The notes: a model not told the origin generated them from the letters alone. Counted from the stretch's first letter, positions 17,849 through 27,178 are shown. The stretch is DNA of 64,000 nucleotides from CAWKMN01 sp963850765 (GCA_963850765.1 CAWKMN010000002.1:248001-312000), one strand, 5' to 3'. Numbers and translations are program-made.

Positions 17849-19654
17849 CTAATCCCCCGATTTCTGCCACGTCCCGGCAAGGCAATCACCACGGATCTCG
17901 CGCTCGAAGAACGAGAGGCTGTCACCATAGAGTGTGGTCAGTCGGTGTTCGCCGGGGCCAGCCACATACTGCCCATCCTGCACGGAACCGCCCGCGATAT
18001 AGGTGTAGTAGCTCACCAGATCAAATTCCGGCGTGACACCCCAGCCAAGCCCCTCTTGAAGGCCGGGCTGCGTGCGCCACAGTTTGCCAAAGCCGCGCCG
18101 GGGCTGAATCAGATCGTCCGGCGGCTTCAGGCTGGGATCGGTTTCCGGTTCGCCGTCCTCGAAGGTGTCGTTATAGCAGTACCAGTCGCCGCCCTGCGGC
18201 ACGGCTTCGGGATTATCGACCATCACCCAGATCTGGCGGTTGTGGCGGATCCAGAACATACGCCCATGCTCAAAAACCTGCTCGACGATCTGGACTTCGG
18301 CCAGCACGTCGGTGGGGAAGATCTCCGGGCGCGGGGTCGCTCCAGGCCGGGGGGTGAGTGTGGGGAGGCCCGGTTCGCTGGTCGCTTCGGGCTGTGCGGC
18401 TGCTGGGGCCGTACTGCCAGCCACCACGCCCCAGAACCGGACGCGGACGCTCGCCGCCGCGAAGACCGCGCCATCCGGGCTGAACGCGATCTTGTTCACC
18501 GGATTGCCCATGCGCACGCTGCCCACTTCGACGCCCGACGCTGCATCCAGGATGGTGATCTTCTCGCGTTTGCTGCTGCTGGCGACGATCAGCGCGCCAT
18601 CCGGGCTGAACGCGATTTGTTCGGCGGCATCGTTGCCGATCGGGGACTCCCATGCCAGCGCGCCGGAGAGGGCATCCCACTGCCGGGGCGGTGTGCCCTG
18701 TGCCGCGGCGACCAGCCAGCGGCCATCCGGGCCAAAGGCGATCGAAGAGACATTCGCCGCATAGGGCAGATCATGCACGAGCGTACCGGAAGCGCTGTCC
18801 CAGATCTGCACCGTATTCCCGGCCCCGCCGAAAGCGATCTGCCGGTTATCCGGGTGGAATGCCAGGGCGCGTACCGCCCCAACCGGCGTGGTGATCGCCT
18901 GAAGCTGCGCGCCGGTCGCCGTGTCCCACACATAGACCATGCCGTTCTGATCGCCCGTGGCGAGTTTGGTGCCGTCCGGGCTGAAGACGAGACTATGCAC
19001 AACCCCTATCGACAGCGCCAGCACTTCGCCGCCCGATGCGGCGTCCCAAAGACGCACGTTGCCATCCTTGCCGGCGGACGCGATCAACCGGCCGTCGGTG
19101 TTAATCGCCACCGCTGTCACATCATCACTGTGCCCGGCAAAACGGGTGAGTTCCGCGCCCGATACCGCGTCCCACAGCCGCACCGGGCCGCGCAAACTGC
19201 CGGTAACCAACTGCTTGCCGCCCGGCCCAAACGCCATAACAACCACGTCACGCGCCGTCTGGTCGAGGGCGCCAATCGCCTCAAGCCGGGCGAGATTATT
19301 GATCGTGATCAGTTCCAGGCCGCGCGCCTCGACCGCCGCGATCATCTCCACCTGAACGGTGGCCGTCATCGCCTGGAAAAACGCGGCATTGACGGTCGCT
19401 TCAAAGGCGGCGGTCTGCGTGGGGGGAGAAGGCGGCTCGGCCGCGGCGGTCTGTGTCTGCGCGGCCTGTGTCATGGCAATCTGCTGCTGAGCGTCGGCGG
19501 TCTGCGTAAATCGTGCCTGCACAACGGCATCAATCGTCTGCTGCTGCGCGGTGGCGTCTTGATGGTCGGGCTCGCCCTGGGCGACCGGCAGCAGAATCAT
19601 GCCGGCCAGGATCAGAACCGCGACAAGGACGAGCGATAGAATTCGTTTATTCAT
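17849..19654 (-). CDS. Secreted WD40-repeat protein
   Basis: The start at 19654 has GAGGA seven nt upstream. Residues 1-28 form a signal or anchor segment. A Gln/Ala/Thr-rich helical stalk (30-140) precedes a beta-propeller of about six to seven WD40 repeats (about 150-440), each with a xFSPDGxxLAxG.xxxVxxWD pattern. After a Thr/Pro linker a C-terminal domain of 130 residues (HGRMFWIRHNRQIWVM, RRGFGKLWRT, GLGWGVTPEF) follows; I have seen this domain style in Anaerolineae surface proteins but it has no assigned function. The protein has 601 residues. It lies 58 nt downstream of the REC-CpaE gene and may be cotranscribed. Confidence 0.85.
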   Translation of the reverse strand: MNKRILSLVLVAVLILAGMILLPVAQGEPDHQDATAQQQTIDAVVQARFTQTADAQQQIAMTQAAQTQTAAAEPPSPPTQTAAFEATVNAAFFQAMTATVQVEMIAAVEARGLELITINNLARLEAIGALDQTARDVVVMAFGPGGKQLVTGSLRGPVRLWDAVSGAELTRFAGHSDDVTAVAINTDGRLIASAGKDGNVRLWDAASGGEVLALSIGVVHSLVFSPDGTKLATGDQNGMVYVWDTATGAQLQAITTPVGAVRALAFHPDNRQIAFGGAGNTVQIWDSASGTLVHDLPYAANVSSIAFGPDGRWLVAAAQGTPPRQWDALSGALAWESPIGNDAAEQIAFSPDGALIVASSSKREKITILDAASGVEVGSVRMGNPVNKIAFSPDGAVFAAASVRVRFWGVVAGSTAPAAAQPEATSEPGLPTLTPRPGATPRPEIFPTDVLAEVQIVEQVFEHGRMFWIRHNRQIWVMVDNPEAVPQGGDWYCYNDTFEDGEPETDPSLKPPDDLIQPRRGFGKLWRTQPGLQEGLGWGVTPEFDLVSYYTYIAGGSVQDGQYVAGPGEHRLTTLYGDSLSFFEREIRGDCLAGTWQKSGD

Positions 19655-19712
19655 AGGGTTCCTCAAGTCGTTTTCCTCGGTGTGTGCGTGATCCGCTGGA
19701 ATGGTTGCGGGA

Positions 19713-21011
19713 TCAGATCGTGATGGTGCGGGTAAGCTGCTGCACGGCAGCCGCAAACGCGCTCTTGGGTGTCGCCACGACGAGCGGCACGCCGCGCCGG
19801 ACAGCTCCCGGCTGGTTGGCGTCGTAGGGAAGTTCTGCGGACAGCGGTCGTTTGAGCGCTTTCTGGATGGCCGCTGCGGGCAGGTCCGGTGCAGGGGTGG
19901 TGTGGTTGAGCAGGACGCGCACGCGCGCCGCTTCGATCCCGATATTTTGCAGCATCACCAGCGTTTGCCCGGTCGTCTGGACCGAGAACGGATCGTCGGT
20001 CATGACGAGCACAACGGCGCTGCAAACGTTCAGCGCGCCGACGGCAGCGGTATCCAACTGGCCGGCATCCACGATGACCGGGTTGTAGGCGCTGGTTAGC
20101 TCGCGCAGGATGTTCTGCGCGGCCGGGGTGGACAGCGATTCAGTGGTGGGCACCGGCGGCGCGGCCAGCACCGTCACGCCCGACGCCGGGTGTTGCAGCA
20201 AGACCTGATGCAGCAGGCGCGGATCGGGTATATCCCCTTTATCACGCAGCGCGCCCCAGTGCTGTTTGGGCGTGAGGTGCAGGTGCATCGGAATATGTCC
20301 CCCGGCCCGGCTGAGTTCCACCACGCAGACGCGCCGCGCCATCCCGGCCAGCAAAAACGCCATATTGACGGCAACCGTTGTACTTCCCGCTCCCCCGCGC
20401 AAACTCAGCACGGCGATCACGGGAAGCCGGGCCGGCGGGATGTCGGCGGGCTGGTTCAGGTCGTCGGCCCCGATGGGCGCGCGTCCGCTCTTGCGGACTG
20501 CCCCAGGTGCGGCCTGCGACTGTATTTCGGCCCGCGGAGCCGGTACAGCGGGCGCTGCAGGCGACGAGGGCGGCGTAATGACCGGCTCGGGCACGCGCGG
20601 CGGGACCGGCTCGGTCAGCAGCCCGGTGTGGACGCGGTAATCGACGCCGGCTTGCAGCACCGCAGTCACCCGTTCGGTGAGTTCCTGCGATGATACCGGC
20701 TTGGAGAGAAACGAATTCGCGCCAGCTTCGAGTGCCATGTGTTTATCCATGGGCTGGCTGCGCGCCGTCAGAATAATCAGCGGGATGCGGGCGGTCTTGG
20801 GGTTTTCGCGCATCCGGCGCACCACATCGTAGCCGCTGAGTTCGGGCATCATGACATCGATCACCGCGAGATCCGGCTGCAACTGCGCGGCCATGGCGAC
20901 CCCCTTTTCGCCGTCGCGGGCCGTATCGACGCTATGGCCGACCCGTTCCAGCATCAGGCGGACCATCTGAAGCAGATTGACATCGTCATCGACCACCAGT
21001 ATATGTGCCAT
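19713..21011 (-). CDS. Receiver domain fused to CpaE/MinD-like P-loop ATPase
   Basis: Residues 1-120 are a response regulator receiver (VVDDDVN, VIDVMMPELSGYD with the acceptor Asp, ILTARSQP, SKPVS). A Pro-rich linker leads to a ParA/MinD-family ATPase domain (about 195-425) with VLSLRGGAGSTTVAVNMA, where the P-loop Lys of GKT is replaced by Ser, as in some CpaE proteins. VIVDAGQLD is the Walker B-like strand. CpaE family members position type IV or Tad pilus machinery, but no pilus gene is in the window. It is followed after 58 nt by the WD40 gene. The second half may be a non-hydrolysing scaffold. Confidence 0.83.
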   Translation of the reverse strand: MAHILVVDDDVNLLQMVRLMLERVGHSVDTARDGEKGVAMAAQLQPDLAVIDVMMPELSGYDVVRRMRENPKTARIPLIILTARSQPMDKHMALEAGANSFLSKPVSSQELTERVTAVLQAGVDYRVHTGLLTEPVPPRVPEPVITPPSSPAAPAVPAPRAEIQSQAAPGAVRKSGRAPIGADDLNQPADIPPARLPVIAVLSLRGGAGSTTVAVNMAFLLAGMARRVCVVELSRAGGHIPMHLHLTPKQHWGALRDKGDIPDPRLLHQVLLQHPASGVTVLAAPPVPTTESLSTPAAQNILRELTSAYNPVIVDAGQLDTAAVGALNVCSAVVLVMTDDPFSVQTTGQTLVMLQNIGIEAARVRVLLNHTTPAPDLPAAAIQKALKRPLSAELPYDANQPGAVRRGVPLVVATPKSAFAAAVQQLTRTITI

Positions 21012-21510
21012 AACCCACTATCCCCGCGTGACTATTGAGCGCCAACTGGCCCGATTTTACCACGACTTGCGCCCGATGCCTTATCGGGCGACTTTGTGCG
21101 GTGCCTAAAACCGGGTACCTTGCAGGGCGAGCCTTGCCTCGCCCGTTAATGCATATCTACAATTCAATTCGGCAATACGACGTAGGGGCGTGGGCTTGCC
21201 CCGCCCGGTAGGGGCGTATTGCAATACGCCCCTACAAAAAACGGTTGCCGGATCAATTTGTCAAAGTGTATAGTGCTCCGTCCCGTAAATTAAAGGGCAA
21301 TCGTAGGGGCGGACCTCGTGTCCGCCCAACGCGGACCGGCCGCGTGTCGCGCTCCGCGCGACTGGGAGCACACAGAGGTGCTCCCCTACAGGACCATTTG
21401 CCTGATCACTTATGACATGGAGCAATAGCCCTACCCCTACTGCTTTTCTCCTGATTTCCCTCAGTTGTTCTCTGTGTTCTCCGTGTCCTCTGTGGTGAAC
21501 AGCTTTTCCT
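21012..21510. repeat. Gene-free spacer of stacked palindromic repeats
   Basis: From left to right: GTAGGGGCGTGGGCTTGCCC (21183), GTAGGGGCGTATTGCAATAC (21210), a GTAGGGGCGGACCTCGTGTC ... GAGGTGCTCCCCTAC double hairpin (21303-21390), and a CTGTGTTCTCCGTGTCCTCT unit (21470-21505) shared with 8707. No gene or promoter stands out. Confidence 0.6.
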
Positions 21511-22527
21511 CTACGCGGGCGTGCTGTCGGTCAGAACCGCCTGCGCCAGCATCGCCGCGCCGATGATCACCGCGTTATCGCCCAGCGCCGCCTCAAGGAT
21601 CGGCAGATTTTGCGGATCGACCGGGCGGATCAGGTAGCGGTAGGTGGCGTCGCGGATGATCGGCAGCATGTACACGCCGCACGCCTCGATCAGCCCGCCG
21701 CCGTAGACCACGCAGGCCGGATCAAGCGCATTGACGACAGCCGCCGTGAAGATCCCCAGGTGATGGGACGCACGCGACATGACATCCAGCACCACGGCGT
21801 CTCGTTGATCGAGCGCGGCCGCGAGCATGCCGCTGGTAATGTCGCCGCCCGGTTCGGTGTTTTCCAGCACGACGCTGTGCCGCCCGCCGCGGATCTCGCC
21901 CCAGATGTCGCGCTCGATGGCGGTGCGCGAGGCCACTGCCTCGATACAGCCGCGCCGCCCGCAGCCGCACACCGGCCCATCGATCAGCACGACCATGTGC
22001 CCGATCTCCGCCGCCGCGTTGCGCGCCCCGCGCCACAGCTCGCCGTTGAGCACAATCCCGCCACCGATCCCTGTGCCGGGGAACACGCCGACTACCGAAT
22101 CGAACTCACGCGCGGCCCCGGCCGACGTTTCGCCATAGGTGCCGGCGTTGACGTCGTTCTCGACATACACCGGGATGTCGAGCATCTGCGAGAGGCGCGG
22201 CCCCAGCGGGACGTTCAGCCAGTCGGGCAGGTTAGGCGCGAATTCGAGCACACCCGTATTATGATCGGCCACGCCCGGCGCGCCGATCCCCGCGGCCTCG
22301 ATGGTCGCCATCTCCAATCGGGCACTCTCGACCGCTTCGACGGCGGTTCGTGCGATCCGTTCGATGACTTCGTCTGCGCCGCGTTCGGCGCGGGTTTTGC
22401 GTTTGGACAGGCCGACGATATGCCCATGCTCATCGACCACGCCGGCCAGGATCTTGGTGCCGCCCAGGTCGATCCCAAGCGTCAGATGCGGGCGTGCCGG
22501 ATCTTTTTTTCGGTCTTTTTTCCCCAT
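21511..22527 (-). CDS. ROK-family sugar kinase, glucokinase-like
   Basis: A 338-residue ASKHA-fold kinase. LGIDLGGTKILAGVVD is phosphate loop 1, GIGAPGVAD and VENDVNAGTYGE form the sugar site, and GTGIGGGIVLNGELWRGARN plus EIGHM hold the catalytic environment. The zinc motif CGCGRRGCIEAVAS marks the ROK family. The product is most likely a glucokinase (glucose to glucose 6-phosphate), although other hexoses are possible. The start at 22527 gives a short basic leader (MGKKDRKKD); an upstream start at 22566 is possible. No transport or regulator gene is adjacent. Confidence 0.9.
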   Translation of the reverse strand: MGKKDRKKDPARPHLTLGIDLGGTKILAGVVDEHGHIVGLSKRKTRAERGADEVIERIARTAVEAVESARLEMATIEAAGIGAPGVADHNTGVLEFAPNLPDWLNVPLGPRLSQMLDIPVYVENDVNAGTYGETSAGAAREFDSVVGVFPGTGIGGGIVLNGELWRGARNAAAEIGHMVVLIDGPVCGCGRRGCIEAVASRTAIERDIWGEIRGGRHSVVLENTEPGGDITSGMLAAALDQRDAVVLDVMSRASHHLGIFTAAVVNALDPACVVYGGGLIEACGVYMLPIIRDATYRYLIRPVDPQNLPILEAALGDNAVIIGAAMLAQAVLTDSTPA

Positions 22528-22670
22528 CGTGCTCTCGCTTCCACTGGTTTGGCTCGTCCCCTTCATCATAAGCCGATCGGTGGCAATTCGCAACGAATTT
22601 ATTGCCCTGCCGCGCCGGCTGATGTAAGCTTGGGCACCGTAACAAACCATCAAGATAACACGAAGTGAGC

Positions 22671-23768
22671 ATGAAAGACGACCGGATGGCACAACAGGTT
22701 CAGCGTCACGGTGAAGGCACCTATCAGATGTTGTGGGACTGCAAATTCTGCGGAACCACCAAGCTGCTGGGAGTCACTCACCGTCACTGCCCGAACTGCG
22801 GCGCGGCTCAGGACCCGGCGTGGCGTTACTTCCCGGCGGAAGCGGATATGGTCGCCCTGGAGAATCACCCGTATGTCGGTGCGGACAAGATTTGCCCGGC
22901 GTGCAGCCAGCCGAACAGTGCCGCGAACACCTACTGCTCCGAATGCGGCGCGGATCTGGCCACCGGGCAGCCGGCCCCCACCCAGGCCACGCGCGACCTC
23001 GGCACCGGCACCGCCGAGACCGACACGAAACGCGACGTGGTGAAGGATCAGTTCGTTGCGGAGATGGAGCGGGTCCAGACGCTCGAAGCGGCCAAACCCC
23101 TTCTGTTTGGCCTGAAGAAAAACCATTGGATCATCGTCGGTATTGTCGTGCTGGCCGCAGCGTGTATTGTGGCCGGCATCTTTATGCTCACCTACCGCCA
23201 GGACGCCAGCGGAAAGGTCGCTGCGCTGACATGGGAACGGACGGTCGATATTGAGAGCTTCCAGTCGTATACGGAAGTAGGCTGGGATGACAGCGTACCC
23301 GGCAGCGCCTACAGCGTGAGCTGCTCCCGCAAATTCCGTGAGACGCGCCGCGTGCCCGATGGATCGCACCAGGAATGCAGCGACGTAGATCAGGGCGACG
23401 GCAGTTTCCGGCGCGAATGCCGCTCAGTTACGGATTACCGCAGTGAGGACGTATACGACCAGTGGTGCAGCTACCACGTTGACCGCTGGAGTAGGATCCG
23501 CACGGTCAAAGCGCACGGTAACACCGCCCAGGATCCCTATTGGCCCCAGTATTCGCTGGCTCTCGGCAGCGGGTCGAAACAGGTTGGGCAGGAACGCGCC
23601 GGCGATCGCCACGAGACTTATATCGTTGTCATCCGCGAATCGGACGGCGGCGAGCATCGCTGTGAGATCAAACAAAGCCAGTGGGCCGAGTATCCCGTGG
23701 GCACGGCGGTCGATCTCAAGCTGAACGTCGCCGGGGGCGCGGACTGCGATACGCTCAAGGCGAGGTAG
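22671..23768 (+). CDS. Double zinc-ribbon membrane protein
   Basis: Two zinc ribbons lie at the N-terminus: CKFCG ... CPNCG (about 18-45) and CPACS ... CSECG (about 70-95). A linker and one transmembrane helix (about 150-172) follow, then a 190-residue extracytoplasmic domain with six cysteines in CSRKF, ECSD, ECRS, WCSY, RCEI and DCDT contexts that could form disulfides. The two-sided layout suggests a sensor or assembly protein linking a cytosolic metal site to the exterior, but I recognise no named family for the outer domain. In-frame alternative starts lie at 22665 (GTG) and 22686. It is divergent from the ROK gene. Confidence 0.72.
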   Translation: MKDDRMAQQVQRHGEGTYQMLWDCKFCGTTKLLGVTHRHCPNCGAAQDPAWRYFPAEADMVALENHPYVGADKICPACSQPNSAANTYCSECGADLATGQPAPTQATRDLGTGTAETDTKRDVVKDQFVAEMERVQTLEAAKPLLFGLKKNHWIIVGIVVLAAACIVAGIFMLTYRQDASGKVAALTWERTVDIESFQSYTEVGWDDSVPGSAYSVSCSRKFRETRRVPDGSHQECSDVDQGDGSFRRECRSVTDYRSEDVYDQWCSYHVDRWSRIRTVKAHGNTAQDPYWPQYSLALGSGSKQVGQERAGDRHETYIVVIRESDGGEHRCEIKQSQWAEYPVGTAVDLKLNVAGGADCDTLKAR

Positions 23769-23800
23769 TGGAGAGCATTCAGCCTTCAGCTATCAGCTTA

Positions 23801-23900
23801 CCTCACCCCCGGCCCCCTCTCCACGCGCGGAGAGGGGGAGCTGGTAGGGCATGCGGCCCTTTCTTGCCACACCTTGGGCGTATGGCGATACGCCCCTACT
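23801..23900. repeat. Intergenic hairpin repeat and GGGCGTATGGCGATACGCCC unit
   Basis: CCTCACCCCCGGCCCCCTCT with its GGAGAGGGGG partner lies at 23801-23845; a GGGCGTATGGCGATACGCCC unit sits at 23877-23899. Between them and the next gene there is a GCTGATAGCTAATAGCTGACC simple-sequence tract. This fills the gap between convergent genes. Confidence 0.5.
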
Positions 23901-23960
23901 GAGTGCACATTCTTGGCTTGGTTTTTGGCTGACCGCTGATAGCTAATAGCTGACCGCTCG

Positions 23961-25235
23961 CTACGGATAAATCCCCCGCGTCACGGCGGCATCCGCCACG
24001 CGCCGGATCGCGGTGATCTGTGCGGCGGTGCGCAGATCCACCTTGAACTGGCTCTTGACGCGCAGCACCTCGTCGAACGCCTTGATCAGCACGCGCCGAA
24101 GCTGCCGGTTGACCTCTTCCACGTCCCAGAAGAACGACTGCAAGCCCTGCACCCACTCGAAATACGAAACGGTGACGCCACCCGCGTTCGCCAGGATGTC
24201 GGGGATGATCTCGACCCCACGGGCGAACAGGATGTCATCGGCCTCGGGTGTGGTGGGGCCGTTCGCCCCTTCGACAATCATAAAGGCTTTGACGCTGCCC
24301 GCATTCTCAGCGGTGAGCTGGTTTTCCAGCGCGCACGGCGCGAGCACATCGCAGTCGAGCGCGAGCAGTTCGGCGTTGGAGATCGGCTCGGCGCCGGGAT
24401 AACCCTTAAGCTGGTGGTGTTGGCTGGTGGCGGTGTAGGCCATGACGTTGTTGATGTCGAGACCGTTCTTGTTGAAGTACCCGCCGGTCACGTCGCTGAT
24501 GGCGATCACCTTGTAGCCCAGGTCGAAGGCGTGTTTGGCGGCATAGGTGCCGACATTGCCGAAGCCCTGGATCGCCACGCGGATCTGGCCGGGATGCTGG
24601 TGACCGGCCCGTCGCAGCGCCTCGTCCATGCAGATCACGACGCCGCGCCCGGTGGCCTCGGTGCGCCCTTCGCTGCCGCCGATATTGATCGGCTTGCCGG
24701 TCACAATAGCCGGGACGGAATAGCCGACGGTCATGCTGTAGGTGTCCATGATCCAGGCCATCGTCTGCGCGTTGGTGCCCATGTCCGGCGCGGGGATGTC
24801 GCCGTGCGGGCTGATGAAGATGCTGATCTCGCTGGCATAGCGGCGCGTCAGGCGCTCAAGCTCGTTCTGGCTCATCTGGTAGGGATCGCAGACGACCCCG
24901 CCCTTCGCCCCGCCAAACGGCAGATTCACCAGCGCGCACTTCCACGACATCCACATCGCCAGCGCGCGGACCTCGTCGATATTCACGTTGGGCGCGTAGC
25001 GGATGCCGCCTTTGGACGGCCCCAGCACCGTGTTATGATGCACGCGGTAGCCGCTGAAGACCCGAATATCGCCGTTGTCCATCCGCGCGGGAAAATTGAC
25101 ATGCAGCTCGCGTTTGGGAACCCGTAAAAACGTCTGAATACCTTTCGGCAAATCTAAGTATGAAATGGCCCGGTCATATTGTTGAAGCGCGACATGATAA
25201 GGATTAATTCGTTCGTGTTGGTTCGTTAACGTCAT
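23961..25235 (-). CDS. gdhA: Glutamate dehydrogenase (Glu/Leu/Phe/Val family)
   Basis: A 424-residue hexameric-type amino acid dehydrogenase converting glutamate and NAD(P)+ to 2-oxoglutarate and ammonia. Substrate-site motifs GPSKGGIRYAP and LPFGGAKGGVVCDP (catalytic Lys) and PAPDMGTNAQTM are intact. The cofactor fold starts with VAIQGFGNVGTYAA; the acidic ISD at the end of strand 2 suggests NAD preference. EGANGPTTPEAD and ILANAGGVTVSYFEW complete the family signature. A strong AGGAGG site precedes ATG. It links carbon and nitrogen metabolism. Leucine or valine dehydrogenase is less likely given the length. Confidence 0.93.
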   Translation of the reverse strand: MTLTNQHERINPYHVALQQYDRAISYLDLPKGIQTFLRVPKRELHVNFPARMDNGDIRVFSGYRVHHNTVLGPSKGGIRYAPNVNIDEVRALAMWMSWKCALVNLPFGGAKGGVVCDPYQMSQNELERLTRRYASEISIFISPHGDIPAPDMGTNAQTMAWIMDTYSMTVGYSVPAIVTGKPINIGGSEGRTEATGRGVVICMDEALRRAGHQHPGQIRVAIQGFGNVGTYAAKHAFDLGYKVIAISDVTGGYFNKNGLDINNVMAYTATSQHHQLKGYPGAEPISNAELLALDCDVLAPCALENQLTAENAGSVKAFMIVEGANGPTTPEADDILFARGVEIIPDILANAGGVTVSYFEWVQGLQSFFWDVEEVNRQLRRVLIKAFDEVLRVKSQFKVDLRTAAQITAIRRVADAAVTRGIYP

Positions 25236-25317
25236 CGAGTCCTCCTGAACCCTGATTTACAGTACGGTGAGGGCAGAGTTGGTCCACCCTGCCCGGCAGT
25301 TCGGCGTGGCGGCTTGC

Positions 25318-25749
25318 TTATCCCGCGTTGTTCGCTCCGGTGGCCGTCCGAACGGTAAAGGTAATCGTTTCTTTGAGTTCATCTTCCACGTAAATAGCCG
25401 CCTTCCACTCGCCCTCAGTCCAGGGCACATTGTTGTTGGCTTGCCAGTCCAGCCCCAGGACGGCGACCCCAGCCGTTTCATCCATCTCAAGCGGATCGGT
25501 GGGGTAGGTGTTTCCATCCGGCGCGGTAAAGACCGCGTAGACGGGCAGCTCACGGTTGTGCGAATTGAGGGTCACGACCACATTCAGGTCTTCATTGGGT
25601 GTAAACACTTCGGTTTTGTCGAGGTCCTCGGGCCGGGAACCGTCGCCAGCGGCGGTGTAGACTTCGCGGACGGGTTCGGAACTACACGCGGTCAGCAGCA
25701 GAGGGACCGCCAGCAGCGCGATCAGCAGCAGGGGAAAAGTCCGTTTCAT
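25318..25749 (-). CDS. Small lipoprotein with YTAAGD beta domain
   Basis: A 143-residue lipoprotein with lipobox LTAC (Cys near residue 22). The mature domain has VYTAAGDGSRPEDLDKTEVF, DLNVVVTL, AVFTAPDGN, LGLDWQA, WTEGEWKAAIYVED and ITFTV. The same module forms the C-terminus of the 468-residue secreted protein at 56038-57444, so it is a reusable extracellular beta-sandwich. Function is unknown. A GGAG ribosome site lies ten nt upstream. It sits upstream of gdhA on the same strand (82 nt gap), without an obvious functional link. Confidence 0.75.
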   Translation of the reverse strand: MKRTFPLLLIALLAVPLLLTACSSEPVREVYTAAGDGSRPEDLDKTEVFTPNEDLNVVVTLNSHNRELPVYAVFTAPDGNTYPTDPLEMDETAGVAVLGLDWQANNNVPWTEGEWKAAIYVEDELKETITFTVRTATGANNAG

Positions 25750-26221
25750 CGATCAAAACTCCTTCAGTGGATACCGCTGGTTGGGCAACCCGCGGCAGGT
25801 CGATCCATTTGGTCTGTATTATCCCCTGTATGCTACACCGACGCCATGGTGATTCATCACGATTGTCGCAGAATCGCCCGCAAAGGACATCAAAAGGCCG
25901 GCACGCAGGATCGCCGCCGGCCTGTAACCATTGTTCTGCGGAGACTTGTAGGGGCGGGTTAACAAACCCACCCTGGGCGACCCACCGGTCGCCCCTGCGT
26001 CTGGAGCGTGGCACGCATATTTAGCCCCATCCCCCACCCCCTTTCCCTATAACATGGAGAAGGGGACTTCAAGTCCCTCATAGGCGTCAAGATAAGAATC
26101 AGGGCTCGGTATAATCGCTAATTGACCCCTCCCCTGTATCCCCTCCCCGTAAACGGAGAGGGGAAAAGGCGCCGAGCGGAAGTCCCTCTCACACTGTGGG
26201 GAGGGATTTAGGGAGGGGCTG
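25750..26221. repeat. Gene-free spacer with two hairpin repeat units in opposite orientation
   Basis: GTAGGGGCGGGTTAACAAAC ... CGACCCACCGGTCGCCCC (25947-25997) is followed by a CCCCATCCCCCACCCCCTTT unit (26023) and by CCCTCCCCGTAAACGGAGAG ... GGGGAGGGATTTAGGGAGGG (26130-26220), the last part in reverse orientation to the other copies in the window. No gene is seen. Confidence 0.6.
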
Positions 26222-27178
26222 TCACTCTCCCTGAGCGCGGTAGATCGTCCACCGCCACATAAGCTGCACCACCATCTCGCGCACCACCAGCGTGATCCCG
26301 ATGTACACAAGCATCCGGGTGAGCGACAGATCGGCCAGATAGCCCGCCACCGGGCCGAGCGCCGCCAGCACCACCCAGTCGGTTTCAACCGTGAGCGAGG
26401 TTCGCCCCGGCTGCAACGCCAGCATCGTCCCGGCAATCCCGATATCCACCAGCCACAGGATGAGCGAGACGACGATCGCGGCCGATACCGCCACACGCCC
26501 CGATCGTGCTGTGGCGCTGGTGCCCAGCACGGTGATGACGGTCAGAGCGAACTGCTGCGCCCGGTCGATAATGAACAGCACGGAGATGATCACCGGCACG
26601 AGCAGGGCCGCGCCGCATAACACCCAACTGGGCTGATCGGTGGCCCCGTTCGACGTGGGCACCAGGATCAGGCTGACCAGACCAATCCCGACGGCAAACA
26701 GCAGCAGCAGGCCGATCATCACACGCAGGGCGTCGCGCTGCCACCACAGAGCCCCGCCCGCTTTGCCCAGCAGGATCGATTCAATATCCATCGGAGTTAT
26801 GCGCAGGGTATCCCATGTCTGCCGCTCGCGCTCCCCGACGATCAGCGGGGCCAGGGTGACGCTGGTGAGCACCATCCAGAACATGAGCATGGGCACGACG
26901 AGAATCAGGAAGTTGTTCAGGAACAGCACCAGGATCGTCGCCAGGTAACACAGCATCCCGCCCAGCACCAGGCCCAGCCCGGTCGCACGGGACAGGCGCG
27001 CGTAGAATCCGAACCACAGCGGCGGGTGGTTCGTCTCGCGAACGAACAGCGGGTTTTCGATGGCGCGCCAGAAGACAATCAGGTTGCGGAGCAGCTTGAG
27101 AGAATTCATGCTCATACCCGGCAGGCCTGCCAGCGGACGATTCGTTCTAAATACACCGCTCAGCGTGTCAAGGCTCAT
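26222..27178 (-). CDS. ABC-2-type transporter permease-like membrane protein
   Basis: About six transmembrane helices in 318 residues. The hallmark is PLIVGERERQTWDTLRITPM followed by ILLGK, the cytosolic loop seen in ABC-2 permeases (ERExGTxexLlxTPl). No ATPase gene is adjacent, so it would need a partner encoded elsewhere or have lost it. The start is uncertain: 27178 (no strong ribosome site) or 27115. The long upstream open frame is not supported. The 3' end abuts the repeat spacer. Confidence 0.7.
   Translation of the reverse strand: MSLDTLSGVFRTNRPLAGLPGMSMNSLKLLRNLIVFWRAIENPLFVRETNHPPLWFGFYARLSRATGLGLVLGGMLCYLATILVLFLNNFLILVVPMLMFWMVLTSVTLAPLIVGERERQTWDTLRITPMDIESILLGKAGGALWWQRDALRVMIGLLLLFAVGIGLVSLILVPTSNGATDQPSWVLCGAALLVPVIISVLFIIDRAQQFALTVITVLGTSATARSGRVAVSAAIVVSLILWLVDIGIAGTMLALQPGRTSLTVETDWVVLAALGPVAGYLADLSLTRMLVYIGITLVVREMVVQLMWRWTIYRAQGE

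Noticed and set aside
17945..19639. Long plus-strand open frame opposite the WD40 gene
   Set aside because: It is antisense to a well-supported WD40 protein, has no ribosome site, signal or family pattern, and reflects the high GC content.
25269..25294. GGGCAG/CTGCCC dyad between gdhA and the lipoprotein as a terminator
   Set aside because: Only six pairs, a 12-nt loop and no T run on either strand.
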